From positions 810,001 through 874,000 of the forward strand of contig JAJNNQ010000002.1 of the NCBI GenBank assembly GCA_027886175.1: 64,000 bases of DNA, written 5' to 3'. This DNA comes from Phylloscopus collybita. Taxonomy: Eukaryota > Chordata > Aves > Passeriformes > Phylloscopidae. Shown one piece after another: positions 35,310-45,055 of this stretch; the stretch's first letter is position 1; every line of letters begins with the position of its first letter. Under the pieces are notes generated by a model. That model saw only the letters and a list, made by a program, of their open reading frames with translations, was not told where the DNA came from and did not search any database. Both the position numbers and the translations under genes were made by a program.

Positions 35310-35612
35310 TGGGATTGTTGAGCCTGGAGAAGAGAAGGCTCCAGGGAAAAATGGTTTTAAATGAAAAAAAGGAGAGATTTAGATGCGATGTTATGAAAAA
35401 ATCCTTCCCTGTGAGGGTGGGCAGGCCCTGGCACAGGGTGTCCAGAGAAGCTGTGGCTGCCCCTGGATCCCTGGAAGTGTCCAAGGCCAGGCTGGACAGG
35501 GCTTGGATCACCCTGGGACAGTGGAAGCTGTCCCTGCCCACGGCAGGGGGTGGGACTGGATGGACTTTAAAGTTCCTTCCAGCCCAAACCATTCTGGGAT
35601 TCGATGTCTATG
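35310..35612 (+). mobile_element. CR1 LINE, 3' tail (about 303 bp)
   Basis: Sense CR1 in order: GTTGAGCCTGGAGAAGAGAAGG, CCTTCCCTGTGAGGGTGGGC, GGCACAGGGTGTCCAGAGAA, GCTGTGGCTGCCCCTGGATC, CAAGGCCAGGCTGGACAGGG, CCTTCCAGCCCAAACCATTC, ending GGGATTCGATGTCTATGA. Young-looking. Confidence 0.95.
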
Positions 35613-35848
35613 AAACAGCAGGACCTTCTTAGAGCAGCACTACCAGTGGCAGCTTTGGTGCTTCTGTTGAAAATGAGGCCCCCACCCATTTGCCTTTCCT
35701 TTTAATCTCCTGCCATTGCTCAACCCAATTTTTGGACTCTTGTGTCAGTTAAATCAGCCCCAATCCAAACCCATCAATGGTAACTGGATTAAGGAGTATT
35801 TCACTGTATCACTGTCTTATTTAAGAAACGTCTTATATTTACACTTAA

Positions 35849-36570
35849 CACCAGAACAGTTTTCAATGCCAAGAGTGAGACAGGAATGATTTATCCATGG
35901 GGAACTAACATAGGCAGAGATGAAGGGCTGTGTGGGAAGTGTTTAGGAGACAAAAGCACCTGGTGCAGGTCACACCTCTGTTCAGGGACCTGCTGGAAGT
36001 GCTGGTTTGAAATTCCATCAGTGTTGGATCCCCAGAGTCAGACCAGACTGGAGATCTTAAATCCTGCTGGATTTTTTTTCCCCCCACTTTTACAGAGCAA
36101 CCTGTAGATCCAGCTTGGATCTCCCCTGGGTTTGTTAAAGAACAGAAGGAATTCAGCTCTGGGACCAAGTCTATCAGAAGATAAACCCATCCCAATCAGA
36201 TGAGCCTACAAGAGGGGAGGCCTCTGGAGCAGGGAATGCTCCCCACACTGCCAGGCTCCATCTCTTCCCTTGTCTTGTCCACAGAGCTTGTCTTCATCAG
36301 GGTTTGCTTGCAGAGGCCCTGCCACAGACAGCCCCTTTTCCTGGTCAGGACCTGGACTCTTTCATGGCCACAAGAGTGTGGGAGGATGTCACTCCCACAA
36401 ACCATCCCCTCCCAGGGGGAGCAGAGGGAATGGGAGCTGGCTGTGGCCAGCCTGGGATGCTTCATGCTGGACTCTGGGAATAACAGGGAGATCAAACCCC
36501 CCAGCCCCAGCACAGGATGGCACAGTGTCAGGGAACAGCATCACCCCACAGCCACCCCTCACCCCACAGC
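35849..36570 (+). repeat. Dispersed single copy (A) of the 595-bp repeat block
   Basis: Starts CACCAGAACAGTTTTCAAT and ends near CCTCACCCCACA. The block recurs at 39732-40452 with about a dozen substitutions over 0.7 kb by eye. The left and right flanks of copies A and B share nothing beyond a few bases. No LTR ends, poly(A) tail or TSD frames the block. A 134-aa plus frame and a 105-aa minus frame stay open in copies A, B1 and B2, but with recent near-identical copies this does not show selection. I recognise no domain in either. Confidence 0.85.
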
Positions 36571-37142
36571 CCCACACATCAGGTACAGCCAGTCCAGGGG
36601 CTGATATGAGGCCCCCAAGGCAGCTGTCCTGGGACAAGAGGCTGCTCCTTCTGCAGGCTGCCATGCCCTTTGAGGGATGCCCAATGAAATCTGCCCCAAA
36701 AAAGCTCTTAATAAAGACATTTATCATGCAGCTATCACTCAGGCTCATTAAGCCAACACCACAATCCTGCCACGTGTCAGAGCAGGGCACGGATTGTTCC
36801 AGGGGGAGGTTGGGGAGCGGGAGATCAGAGCCCAGCACAGCTCTTAGCCAGGGCAGCACGAGGCCAGGGAGGGCTCAGCAGAGCCATTTCCCACCCCAAA
36901 GTGCCTGGAAATCTGTCCCAAATCAAACAAAGGCCAGAGCAGCAGGGTCTTGTCCTTTGTGGCACCCACAGCCTGCTCGGGTTCACCGACGCCAGGGTCC
37001 TGCTCCCAGCACCAGCCCTGCCAGGGATGAGATTCCTGCTGCTTGGGTTTGCATTTCTGGGGATGCAGGGAGCTGCCCCTCCCTGCTGCCCTCTCCAATC
37101 AGTTACAGGATTGTTTTTATTGGCAACTTCACTTGGCTTTAC
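36571..37142. other. Single-copy DNA, no gene seen
   Basis: Includes the second half of a 314-aa frame (36270-37214) that begins inside the 595-bp repeat. It has no recognised domain and no compositional support, so it is not called. Confidence 0.4.
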
Positions 37143-37533
37143 TGTCAAGTTGCTTTTTGGTCAGGGGATCATAACATAGAGGTATTGGCTGATTTTTTTT
37201 TGCTGGCACACTGACTAGACAGGTTGAAAAAGGCTTTTCTGGGTTCGAATTGGACAGGCTAACGGTGTATGAACCTGCTGCCTTGGCTAAGGCTACCCAA
37301 ACATTTGGTTTTGGTTGTTCCACAGGCAAATCTGCACTGCAAGAAGCAAGCAGAGCTGGCAAACACCAGCTCTGTAACACTGGATTTCGAGTTACTGCCC
37401 CTCTGGAGTCAGGAGTCAGAGTCACTGTAAATCTTTTTTACCCCTGTACTTCCCCCCATGCTGACTTCTCATCATTTAACTGGGTTTAAAAGTGGTATAA
37501 ACCCTTTGCATAAAGACTGAATTTGTCCCTGAG
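37143..37533 (+). mobile_element. Possible LTR or old mobile element next to the AT-rich array
   Basis: Starts TGTCAAGTTGC. Near the right end, GTGGTATAAACCCTTTGCAT and AAAGACTGAATTTGTCCCTG have the TATA-like box and short leader of an LTR. No TSD can be found because the right side runs into the TATAGT array. GGGTTCGAATT at about 37242 resembles a tRNA B box, but no A box lies at the right distance, so it is not a tRNA. The nature of this stretch is uncertain. Confidence 0.25.
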
Positions 37534-37534
37534 A

Positions 37535-37573
37535 TTTATAGTTATAGTTATAGTTATAGTTATAGTTATATAC
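37535..37573 (+). repeat. (TATAGT)n, left arm of inverted repeat
   Basis: GTTATA repeated five times at 37541-37570. Its perfect reverse complement lies at 38044-38073, so the two arms can pair. Confidence 0.95.
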
Positions 37574-37999
37574 TATAATTTTATATATTTATATAAATAT
37601 ATAAATATAAATATTCATATATTTATTTTATATATATTTTTACAAATATATGTAATATATTTTAATGTATTCTTTATTTATATATACTTCTTTATAAATA
37701 TCTCTACAAATAATTATACATATATTTATTTATAGATGGATTTCTTTATAAACAGATTATATATATACATATGATATACTCTTTATTTATATATTTCTTT
37801 ACAAATATCTATACAAATAAATATACATATATATTTCTTTATAGATGGATTCATTTATAACTACAGATTTTATATATATACACCTTATATAGTCTTTATT
37901 TATATATATTTCTTTGCTCTTTTTCTATTTAAAGACGTCTATATACACAGGCCTTAGACACACATATACCACATATGTGGTATATAAATAAAAGTTAAA
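37574..37999 (+). repeat. AT-rich minisatellite, period about 110 bp
   Basis: Units begin at CTTTATTTATATAT near 37672, 37781 and 37894 (spacings 109 and 113) and share TTCTTTA.AAATATCT, ACAAATAA and TAGATGGATT. The third unit is partial. A 22-bp perfect palindrome (37964-37985, core CCACATATGTGG) lies at the right end. Frames in it are only Ile/Tyr/Phe runs and are not genes. Confidence 0.85.
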
Positions 38000-38073
38000 T
38001 AACTATAACTAACTATAACTATAATTATAACTATAACTATAATTATAACTATAACTATAACTATAACTATAAC
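38000..38073 (+). repeat. (ATAACT)n, right arm of inverted repeat
   Basis: ATAACT units with a few ATAATT variants. 38044-38073 is the exact reverse complement of 37541-37570. Confidence 0.95.
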
Positions 38074-38186
38074 AAAACAAAAACAAAAATAAAAATAAAA
38101 ATAAAAATAAAAATAAATATAAATATAAATATAAATATAAATATAAATATAAATATAAATATAAATATAAATATAAATATAAATAT
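38074..38186 (+). repeat. (AAAAT)n then (AAATAT)n microsatellites
   Basis: The array passes from CAAAA units to AAAAT units (about 38086-38114) and then AAATAT units (about 38114-38185), a stepwise change of motif along one array. Confidence 0.95.
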
Positions 38187-39731
38187 GGGGGGTTTGTGTA
38201 TATATTTAAAAAATAATTTTGATGCTGTGTGTGATTTTGATATAATTTTGACGTTGTGTGTGTGCCCCCTATGGCTCCCCCAAGCCTGTTTCCCTTTTGA
38301 CAGCCATGGGATCAGCCTTACCCAGCACAGATAACACAGGCAACACCACCTCACCCCTCTCTGGCTGTGAGCTGCACTTTGCTGGGGTCACATAAAGGGG
38401 GAGACAGGGAAATAGGATCTGGGGCTTATCATTGTAGAACCAGGATTTATCATTGTAGAACCAATGTTAACAAATGGATACATTGAAGATAAAGGTTCAT
38501 TTCTCAAAAGCATCCACCCGTCAGCACCTGGAAGTCTGTTTCTAAAGGCTCACACAGCTCAAAGAGGTGGAGATGTGCCTCTCATGGACCATCTGTTCCA
38601 GCTCAGGAGCCTTTGGAAACATTCACCCCAAATCCACAGCAGGAAGAAATACTTCAGAATAAATTGTTCTTTGTCCCAAATGTTTTAATCATTTTTCCTA
38701 GGCAGAGGCTGTACATTATCCTCAGCCTTGGGTCTAAAGGGATGCATTTATATGAAGAGTTTTTATATGAGAGGTCAAACCCCTCACAAAACATTAAATA
38801 TGAGTATTTAACATGGGGGTGTTTTCAAAAGAGACAGCAGGGTTGTTGTTGTTTTTTTTTTGGTTTTTTTAGTTGACAACTGAGTCTTGTGGTAAAATTT
38901 TGGGATTTGGTGAGCCACGGGCAAGGTCCTCATTCCAAGAGTCAGACAAGGCAGGTGATGGCTGGGGAGCAGCAGGGTGGGAAGGTGGTTTTCCTCAGGG
39001 AAACCCCACACTTGGCAAGGGGTGGCAAACATCACCCAATTGGGATGGACCTTCAAGGTCTCACCACACCAAAACCTTCACCACCCCGCCAAGGAGAAAG
39101 GCCACACCCTCACAGCAAGCAAATGCATCCCTCCAAAACAGCCCTGAGGGAGGGCTGGGGGTGCTCCTCAGCACCTGCAGCCTGGCTGGGCTCAAGGCAC
39201 AAGCTCTTTCCCTCTAGCTGTTGCCCAGCACAGCCTCTCCCTCGTGGCTCCATTCCACTGGGACACCCCAGGCCAACACCCCTGCTCCCCTCTTAGCTGA
39301 CAGCCCTTTGAAGGACCTGAGCCCTGGCTTTATCTCCAGGACTTTTCTAATGAGCTCTTAAACCTTCTATCAATGACACATTCCATCAGTGGATCAAGGC
39401 ACCTAAATAAAATTGACATAAGGCAAGGCCTTTTAATTATCCAATTATTTTGTTTCAAGCAGCAGCTGGTAAAAAGTAAAAAGACTTAGTGTTCTCCTTT
39501 CGTCTCTGTTGACATAAAATCAAGGATCAAAGCGCCTTAATTTTTGGCCTCTGATTTTTCTTTCCTTGATTTAAACACGCCTGTTATGAGTTCAATGGCC
39601 TTCCTGCCCCTTTGCTTCTTTAGCAGTGATTAGTGAGTGCTGAAGCTGCAAAGCCTCGGAGTTTGCTGTCGTGGGATGAAGCCCCCATGGCACTGGGAGC
39701 TGATGCTGTGCAGAATGGGCCCTCACCCCAT
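38187..39731. other. Single-copy DNA with a candidate conserved non-coding patch
   Basis: No gene is seen. 39400-39640 (TTTTAATTATCCAATTATTTTG in pieces, ATCAAGGATCAAAGCGCC, TTTCCTTGATTTAAACACG) is AT-rich and complex. ATCAAAG is a TCF/LEF-type core. Only composition supports a regulatory role. Confidence 0.3.
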
Positions 39732-40448
39732 CACCAGAACAGTTTTCAATACCAAGAGTGAGACAGGAATGATTTATCCATGGGGAACTAACATAGGCAG
39801 AGATGAAGGGCTGTGTGGGAAGTGTTTGGGAGACAAAAGCACCTGGTGCAGGTCACACCTCTGTTCAGGGACCTGCTGGAAGTGCTGGTTTGAAATTCCA
39901 TCAGGGTTGGATCCCCAGAGTCAGAGCAGACTGGAGATCTTAAATCCTGCTGGATTTTTTTTTCCCCCCACTTTCACAGAGCAACCTGTAGATCCAGCTT
40001 GGATCTCCCCTGGGTTTGTTAAAGAACAGAAGGAACTCAGCTCTGGGACCAAATCTATCAGAAGATAAACCCATCCCAATCAGATGAGCCAACAAGAGGG
40101 GAGGCCTCTGGAGCAGGGAATGCTCCCCACACTGCCAGGCTCCATCTCTTCCCTTGTCTTGTCCACAGAGCTTGTCTTCATCAGGGTTTGCTTGCAGAGG
40201 CCCTGCCACAGACAGCCCCTTTTCCTGGTCAGGACCTGGACTCTCTCATGGCCACAAGAGTGTGGGAGGATGTCACTCTCACAAACCATCCCCTCCCAGG
40301 GGGAGCAGAGGGAATGGGAGCTGGCTGTGGCCGGCCTGGGATGCTTCATGCTGGACTCTGGGAATAACAGGGAGATCAAACCCCCCAGCCCCAGCACAGG
40401 ATGGCACAGTGTCAGGGAACAGCATCACCCCACAGCCACCCCTCACCC
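39732..40448 (+). repeat. Repeat block copy B1 (leader plus first tandem unit)
   Basis: Matches 35849-36565. The first tandem unit proper runs 39854-40448 (595 bp), from CACACCTCTGTTCAGG to CCTCACCCCA. The 122 bp before it are the leader, present only here and in copy A. Confidence 0.9.
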
Positions 40449-41042
40449 CACACCTCTGTTCAGGGACCTGCTGGAAGTGCTGGTTTGAAATTTCATCAGT
40501 GTTGGATCCCCAGAGTCAGAGCAGATTGGAGATCTTAAATCCTGCTGGATTTTTTTTCCCCCCACTTTCACAGAGCAACCTGTAGATCCAGCTTGGTTCT
40601 CCCCTGGGTTTGTTAAAGAACAGAAGGAATTCAGCTCTGGGACCAAGTCTATCAGAAGATAAACCCATCCCAATCAGATGAGCCTACAAGAGGAGAGGCC
40701 TCTGGAGCAGGGAATGCTCCCCACACTGCCAGGCTCCATCTCTTCCCTTGTCTTGTCCACAGAGCTTGTCTTCATCAGGGTTTGCTTGCAGAGGCCCTGC
40801 CACAGACAGCCCCTTTTCCTGGTCAGGACCTGGACTCTCTCATGGCCACAAGAGTGTGGGAGGATGTCACTCTCACAAACCATCCCCTCCCAGGGGGAGC
40901 AGAGGGAATGGGAGCTGGCTGTGACCAGCCTGGGATGCTTCATGCTGGACTCTGGGAATAACAGGGAGATCAAACCCCCCAGCCCCAGCACAGGATGGCA
41001 CAGTGTCAGGGAACAGCATCACCCCACAGCCACCCCTCACCC
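40449..41042 (+). repeat. Tandem unit B2 (594 bp)
   Basis: Second unit, joined to B1 at CCTCACCCCA/CACCTCTG. At several sites it carries the state of the distant copy A rather than of its neighbour B1: CAGTGTTGG, GGAATTCAGC, CCAAGTCT, GAGCCTAC. At CACTCTCAC and CTCTCTCATGG it agrees with B1. It is therefore a mosaic. Confidence 0.9.
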
Positions 41043-41218
41043 CACACCTCTGTTCAGGGACCTGCTGGACGTGCTGGTTTGAAATTCCATCAGGGTTGGA
41101 TCCCCAGAGTCAGAGCAGACTGGAGATCTTAAATCCTGCTGGATTTTTTTTCCCCTCACTTTCACAGAGCAACCTGTAGATCCAGCTTGGACCTCCCCTG
41201 GGTTTGTTAAAGAACAGA
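41043..41218 (+). repeat. Truncated tandem unit B3 (about 176 bp)
   Basis: Follows the unit from CACACCTCTGTTCAGG to GTTTGTTAAAGAACAG and then breaks into unrelated sequence (ATTCTCTGTGG). It ends the array. Confidence 0.9.
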
Positions 41219-42185
41219 TTCTCTGTGGATACACGTGGCCAGACTGATTTTACACCAGGCTACACCTGAAGGATGAAGTTTCTGAGGAAACCTCATCCCA
41301 ATGGGCAATCTGGACCAGCCCAGCTCAAACTTGCCCCTGGAGAGGTCTGTCCCTCTCTCCAGAGGAATGGCTATTCCAGGTTCCAGGAAGGTGGGAGAGA
41401 TCAGGGCTGTGACACAGAAATGAACACCACTCAGATTTCCTGATTTCTCCTTGCTGAAGCTGGACCTGCAGGTGTGCTGGGCTGCTCTAGCCTGGGATGC
41501 AGAGCCCATCTCTCCACGAGCATTCACAGGCAGGGACACTCATGCACAGATAGACAGCTCTGAGGGGGAAACAAGAGCCCAGGGGAGGGTTCCCAAGAGT
41601 CTGACTCGACAGCAGAGGCTCTGCAGGAGCTCCTGTGGAGCAGGGAGGTGGTGGCAGAGCTGGGTGCAGGAGGACACCCCCCTGGCAGCAGCCGAGCGTG
41701 GGATCCTGCGTGCTCCGGCACGGCCCTGGGGCTGCGCTCCCAGGCAGAGCTCCCTGCTGCTGCAGGTGTCTCTGTGGATGAGATCCAGCAGACACCAGCA
41801 CTGTGCAGGAGGAGGGTTCTGCAGAGAGAGCTCTTCCTGCTGAACAAGGGAGGTACCACCCAAAGGAGCCAGTTCTGGGTGGTATCGGGTACTCCCAGTG
41901 ACTCTTTGGAATAAAGTCTTTTAAAGCCTCTCTTGCAAGGCTGGCACTGAAAAGCTTTTTACAGCCCTGCCAAGGCTGTTAAGCTGGGCAGTTTTAGGTA
42001 AGCTGTATGTGGGCAGAGCTGGTCTGGAATTCCTCTTGCTGGAGGACCTGCTTCTAATTCACGCAGCCTCCTCTCATCCAGTGCTCCCAAAGCCACAGGA
42101 AAAGATCTCTTTTGTTATGGTGTTGGGAAAACCCAGCTCTACAGAGATGGGCGATCTGAGAGATGTTTGTAAAAGATTTTATTCC
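41219..42185. other. Unrecognised DNA after the tandem array
   Basis: GC-rich, with frames of 104-130 aa on both strands and no recognised domain. GGAATAAAGTCTTTTAAAGCC near 41909 looks like an LTR-type R/U5 segment, but no ends or TSD could be fixed. Confidence 0.35.
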
Positions 42186-42191
42186 ATTATC

Positions 42192-42499
42192 TGTTGCCAT
42201 ACTTTCGTGCCTGCCTGTTTTGGTTTTGTGGAATTCTATTCCCAGGCACGGTCTTGAGGCACAAGGTCATGTTCTGTAAACTACCGAAGCTCCCACATCT
42301 GTTCCCAGAGGAGGAGCTTCGGTGATGGTCTCTGAAAAATGACCAGTGGTTCCCAAGAGTCCCACCTCTAGGGTGGGCAATCTGTAAAATGTACAAAAAG
42401 AGTCAGAAAAATAAAGGAGGGGTCTCTTGCTTGCAAAAGCTCCACGCAGCCTCATTGATGCACTCCCTGCCTCGTTCCTGAGCGACCCTCGCCAGTTAT
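42192..42499 (+). mobile_element. Solo LTR, ERVK-like, TSD ATTATC
   Basis: 308 bp, starting TGTTGCCATA, with a perfect six-base flanking repeat ATTATC (42186-42191 and 42500-42505). It contains CCCACCTCTAGGGTGGGCAA and AATCTGTAAAATGTACAAAA, the equivalent of the block before the TATA box at 571, and AATAAA at 42410-42415. The right end reads AGTTAT instead of CA, so it is mutated or my end is a few bases off. Confidence 0.7.
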
Positions 42500-42505
42500 A
42501 TTATC

Positions 42506-43544
42506 TATCTCATAGAAGGGTGAGACATGAGAGATGTAAAACTCAACACCAAGCTATTTCTTTGTCACAATACCTCCACAAATGCTTTTCAGCCTGTCAT
42601 CTTTGGCCCCACAGTGCTGCTAATATTTCTATCACCAGTCACCTATCATTTTACCCCACGTGGTCTTGCTACAACGCATCTTTCACAGTTCTAATTCTCA
42701 AAAATATCTGGTCTGTTTGCAAGGCCAATCATTTGAAACTTGTTTCCAGTTCAACTTCTCTCCCTCTATCCCTTTCTAAACCAGCACACCTTATCTCAGA
42801 GTTTGCACACAGATGTTCAAGGCTCTGTGAGCTTTCAGTCAGTCAAGCTTTGAGAATCCTCTGCAACTCCACTTCTCTCACTGTGGGACATTGCAAACTC
42901 CAGGCTCCCCTCCAGCAGGAGAAGCTTGCTGAGCTATCCCTCAGCTCCCCTTCCTTAGCTGCAGCTGTGAAAAACAAAAATTAAATAGATTCCAGTGCCA
43001 AACCAGCCTTTTTCCAGTAGCACAGTGTGGGAGGTGAGGGCCACACTGGCCTTCCCAATCAATCCCTGCAACAGAACGGTGGCTCCACGAGTTCTCTGAA
43101 CACAGGACATGTTCAAAATCACCACCACTGTCTGGAGGCTCTCCTGGGGTGAATCTCTGGATGATCCCATGCTGGTTTTACGAGGGGTCTTTGCTTAGGA
43201 TGTTGGCTAACTGTAGGGCTCCTGTTGATAAAGCCAAGGAAGGCAGGGTCGTTCCCTCAGCTGGGAAGTGTGATGTCTAGAAGAGCTGGACAGTAAATAT
43301 GAGCCTCATCAGCAATGACTCATTGTGCTGGTGATGTCTCCAGGCTGGAAAAATCCCCCTCACCAGTTCTTCTCCTTCAGTTCTGTCCTGTCATGGGCCT
43401 GGCTCCTTCTGTGACCTTTGCCTTAGGCTGTTCTGTTTTGCAGCTCAGGAGGGTTTATTTGAGTCCCAAAGGTCCAGCTGAGAACGTCCAGCTGAGTTAC
43501 TCTGGTAAATGTCCACTTGGACAATGCACACTGCATTCAGCCAC
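42506..43544. other. Single-copy DNA, no gene seen
   Basis: A 185-aa frame (42427-42984) begins inside the LTR and has no recognised domain. Nothing else is recognised. Confidence 0.35.
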
Positions 43545-43617
43545 TTTGGCTACACCAGGGGTTGGACTCAGTGATCCTCGTGGTCCCTTCAAACTCAGGA
43601 TATTCCATGATTCCAAG
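43545..43617 (+). mobile_element. CR1 3' tail fragment
   Basis: GGGGTTGGACTCAGTGATCC, TGGTCCCTTCAAACTCAGGA and TATTCCATGATTCCA match the last 70 bases of a sense CR1. Confidence 0.8.
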
Positions 43618-44918
43618 GACACAGATATGGCCCAGCTGCTGTGTTCACTGCCAGAACCAAGCCCACGTGGAGGCGAAGGCCTTGGGAATGGTCCAACCCT
43701 CCTAACTTTGAACATCCAGGGAAGGTGGCAGCTTCTCCCACCTCCCTTTAAGCTGGACCTTTCCTCAAAGTCTTCCTGTTTGTTTTTATGGGCAGGTGGC
43801 CATCCCAGAGTGCCAGACCAACCCTGTGGCCATCTAAGGCCTGTGGGGTGGACACCATCCTCGCTGAACCTGCTGCACTTCTGTCCAAGCCAAGGGGGCT
43901 GAGATTTCTCTGAGCTGGTGCCACGGATGGCTTCAGGTGTCCCAAAATCCTGTGATTCAGCAGGGGAATGACCCCAGAAGAGTTGGGATGACAGAAAGTC
44001 AGAGGCCAGGGTTTTAAATCTGAAAAAACCCAGATGTGGCATCACCTGAGGGCTTGGGGAAGCCTAAGGAGCAGAAAACTCAGACCTCAGAGAGTCCATC
44101 TCTGAGGATGCAGCTTCATTTGGAATTAACAGGAACAGCAGTGGGGAAAAAGAAACCCAGAGTTGAGGTTTGAGCACTCCCATAAACCCAAGTTTGAGGT
44201 CTGGCAGCCTACAGACACAGGCTAGCTCGGATTAAAGCTGAATGGGAAGCTCAGATAGAACTGGGAGCTCCAGAACTTAATCATAGCAGCAATCCTGGGT
44301 TATTCCTTTCAAAATGAAAGAAGAATTAAAGAAGAAAGCCAGGCCAGAGCTCAGAGGGTCTCGCTCAGGGGAACACAAGTTTCACACAGCAGGACACAGG
44401 AATGACAAACCATAATTAACATCTGGGAGCCACCAGTGAGGACCCGGGGAGGCAACGACTCCGATTGCAAATTAAATATGAGTGTGGTCAGAGGGTCAAT
44501 AAAAATAGGCTTTCACCTGCTCCTAATTATTTCCCCCACTACAATAGCTGTTTGTTCCCACTCAGGGGAGGACAGGGCTGTGAGGCAGAGTGTGCAGAGG
44601 GTGGAATTCACCTCTCTGAGGCAGCTCTGACCTGCTCACGCTCAGGGCTTCGCGAGGGCAAAAGTCCTTTGCATAAAGGTGCTTTTTACCCCCCTGCGAA
44701 GCTCACAGCACCTGAAAAACTGCATATTTTAATCTGCTGAGCCCGTGGCTGCTGCTGGCTGGGCTCTGGCACCAATGGAAGTGGCTGCAGTCCAGCTGCA
44801 GAACCAGCCCTCCCCGTGTGTTCGTGTGCAGGCAGCGTGTGTTCACGCATCTACGCAAATGCAACCAGCGGCGTGTTTTTTAATGCATTCAGATTTCATC
44901 ACAACTTGAATTTAAAAA
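43618..44918. other. Single-copy DNA, no gene seen
   Basis: The frames at 43315-43902 (195 aa, +) and 43497-44045 (182 aa, -) overlap the CR1 tail and have no recognised domain. The part near 44400-44560 (ATAATTAAC, GCAAATTAAATATG, CCTAATTATTTCC) is AT-rich and might be regulatory. Confidence 0.35.
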
Positions 44919-45055
44919 CAAAACAAAGCAAAAAAAAAAAAAAAAAACAAAAAAAAACCCAAAACCCAACCAAAAAACTACCAAAAAAAAAAAAAAAGCC
45001 CCAAAAAAATAACCCGCAAAATCCCAAACAAACAAAAAAAAATCGAAAAAGAAAA
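44919..45055 (+). repeat. A/C-rich tract, more interrupted
   Basis: About 137 bp of A and C with several G and T interruptions, more diverged than the other tracts. It runs into an A/G-rich stretch up to about 45080. Confidence 0.85.

Noticed and set aside
36270..37214. 314-aa open frame, the longest in the window
   Set aside because: It starts inside the 595-bp repeat block and runs into single-copy DNA. It has no recognised domain, no signal of exon structure, and the repeat copies elsewhere do not keep the full frame.
37230..37260. tRNA gene suggested by GGGTTCGAATT
   Set aside because: No A box at the correct spacing and no cloverleaf could be drawn from the upstream bases.
36200..41082. 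134-aa frame kept open in three copies of the 595-bp repeat, and a 105-aa antisense frame
   Set aside because: The copies are too similar for an open frame to show selection, and neither frame has a recognisable domain. Both strands being open points to chance.
35849..41218. CRISPR array or other phage-defence repeat
   Set aside because: The units are about 595 bp with no short spacer pattern, and the window is vertebrate DNA.
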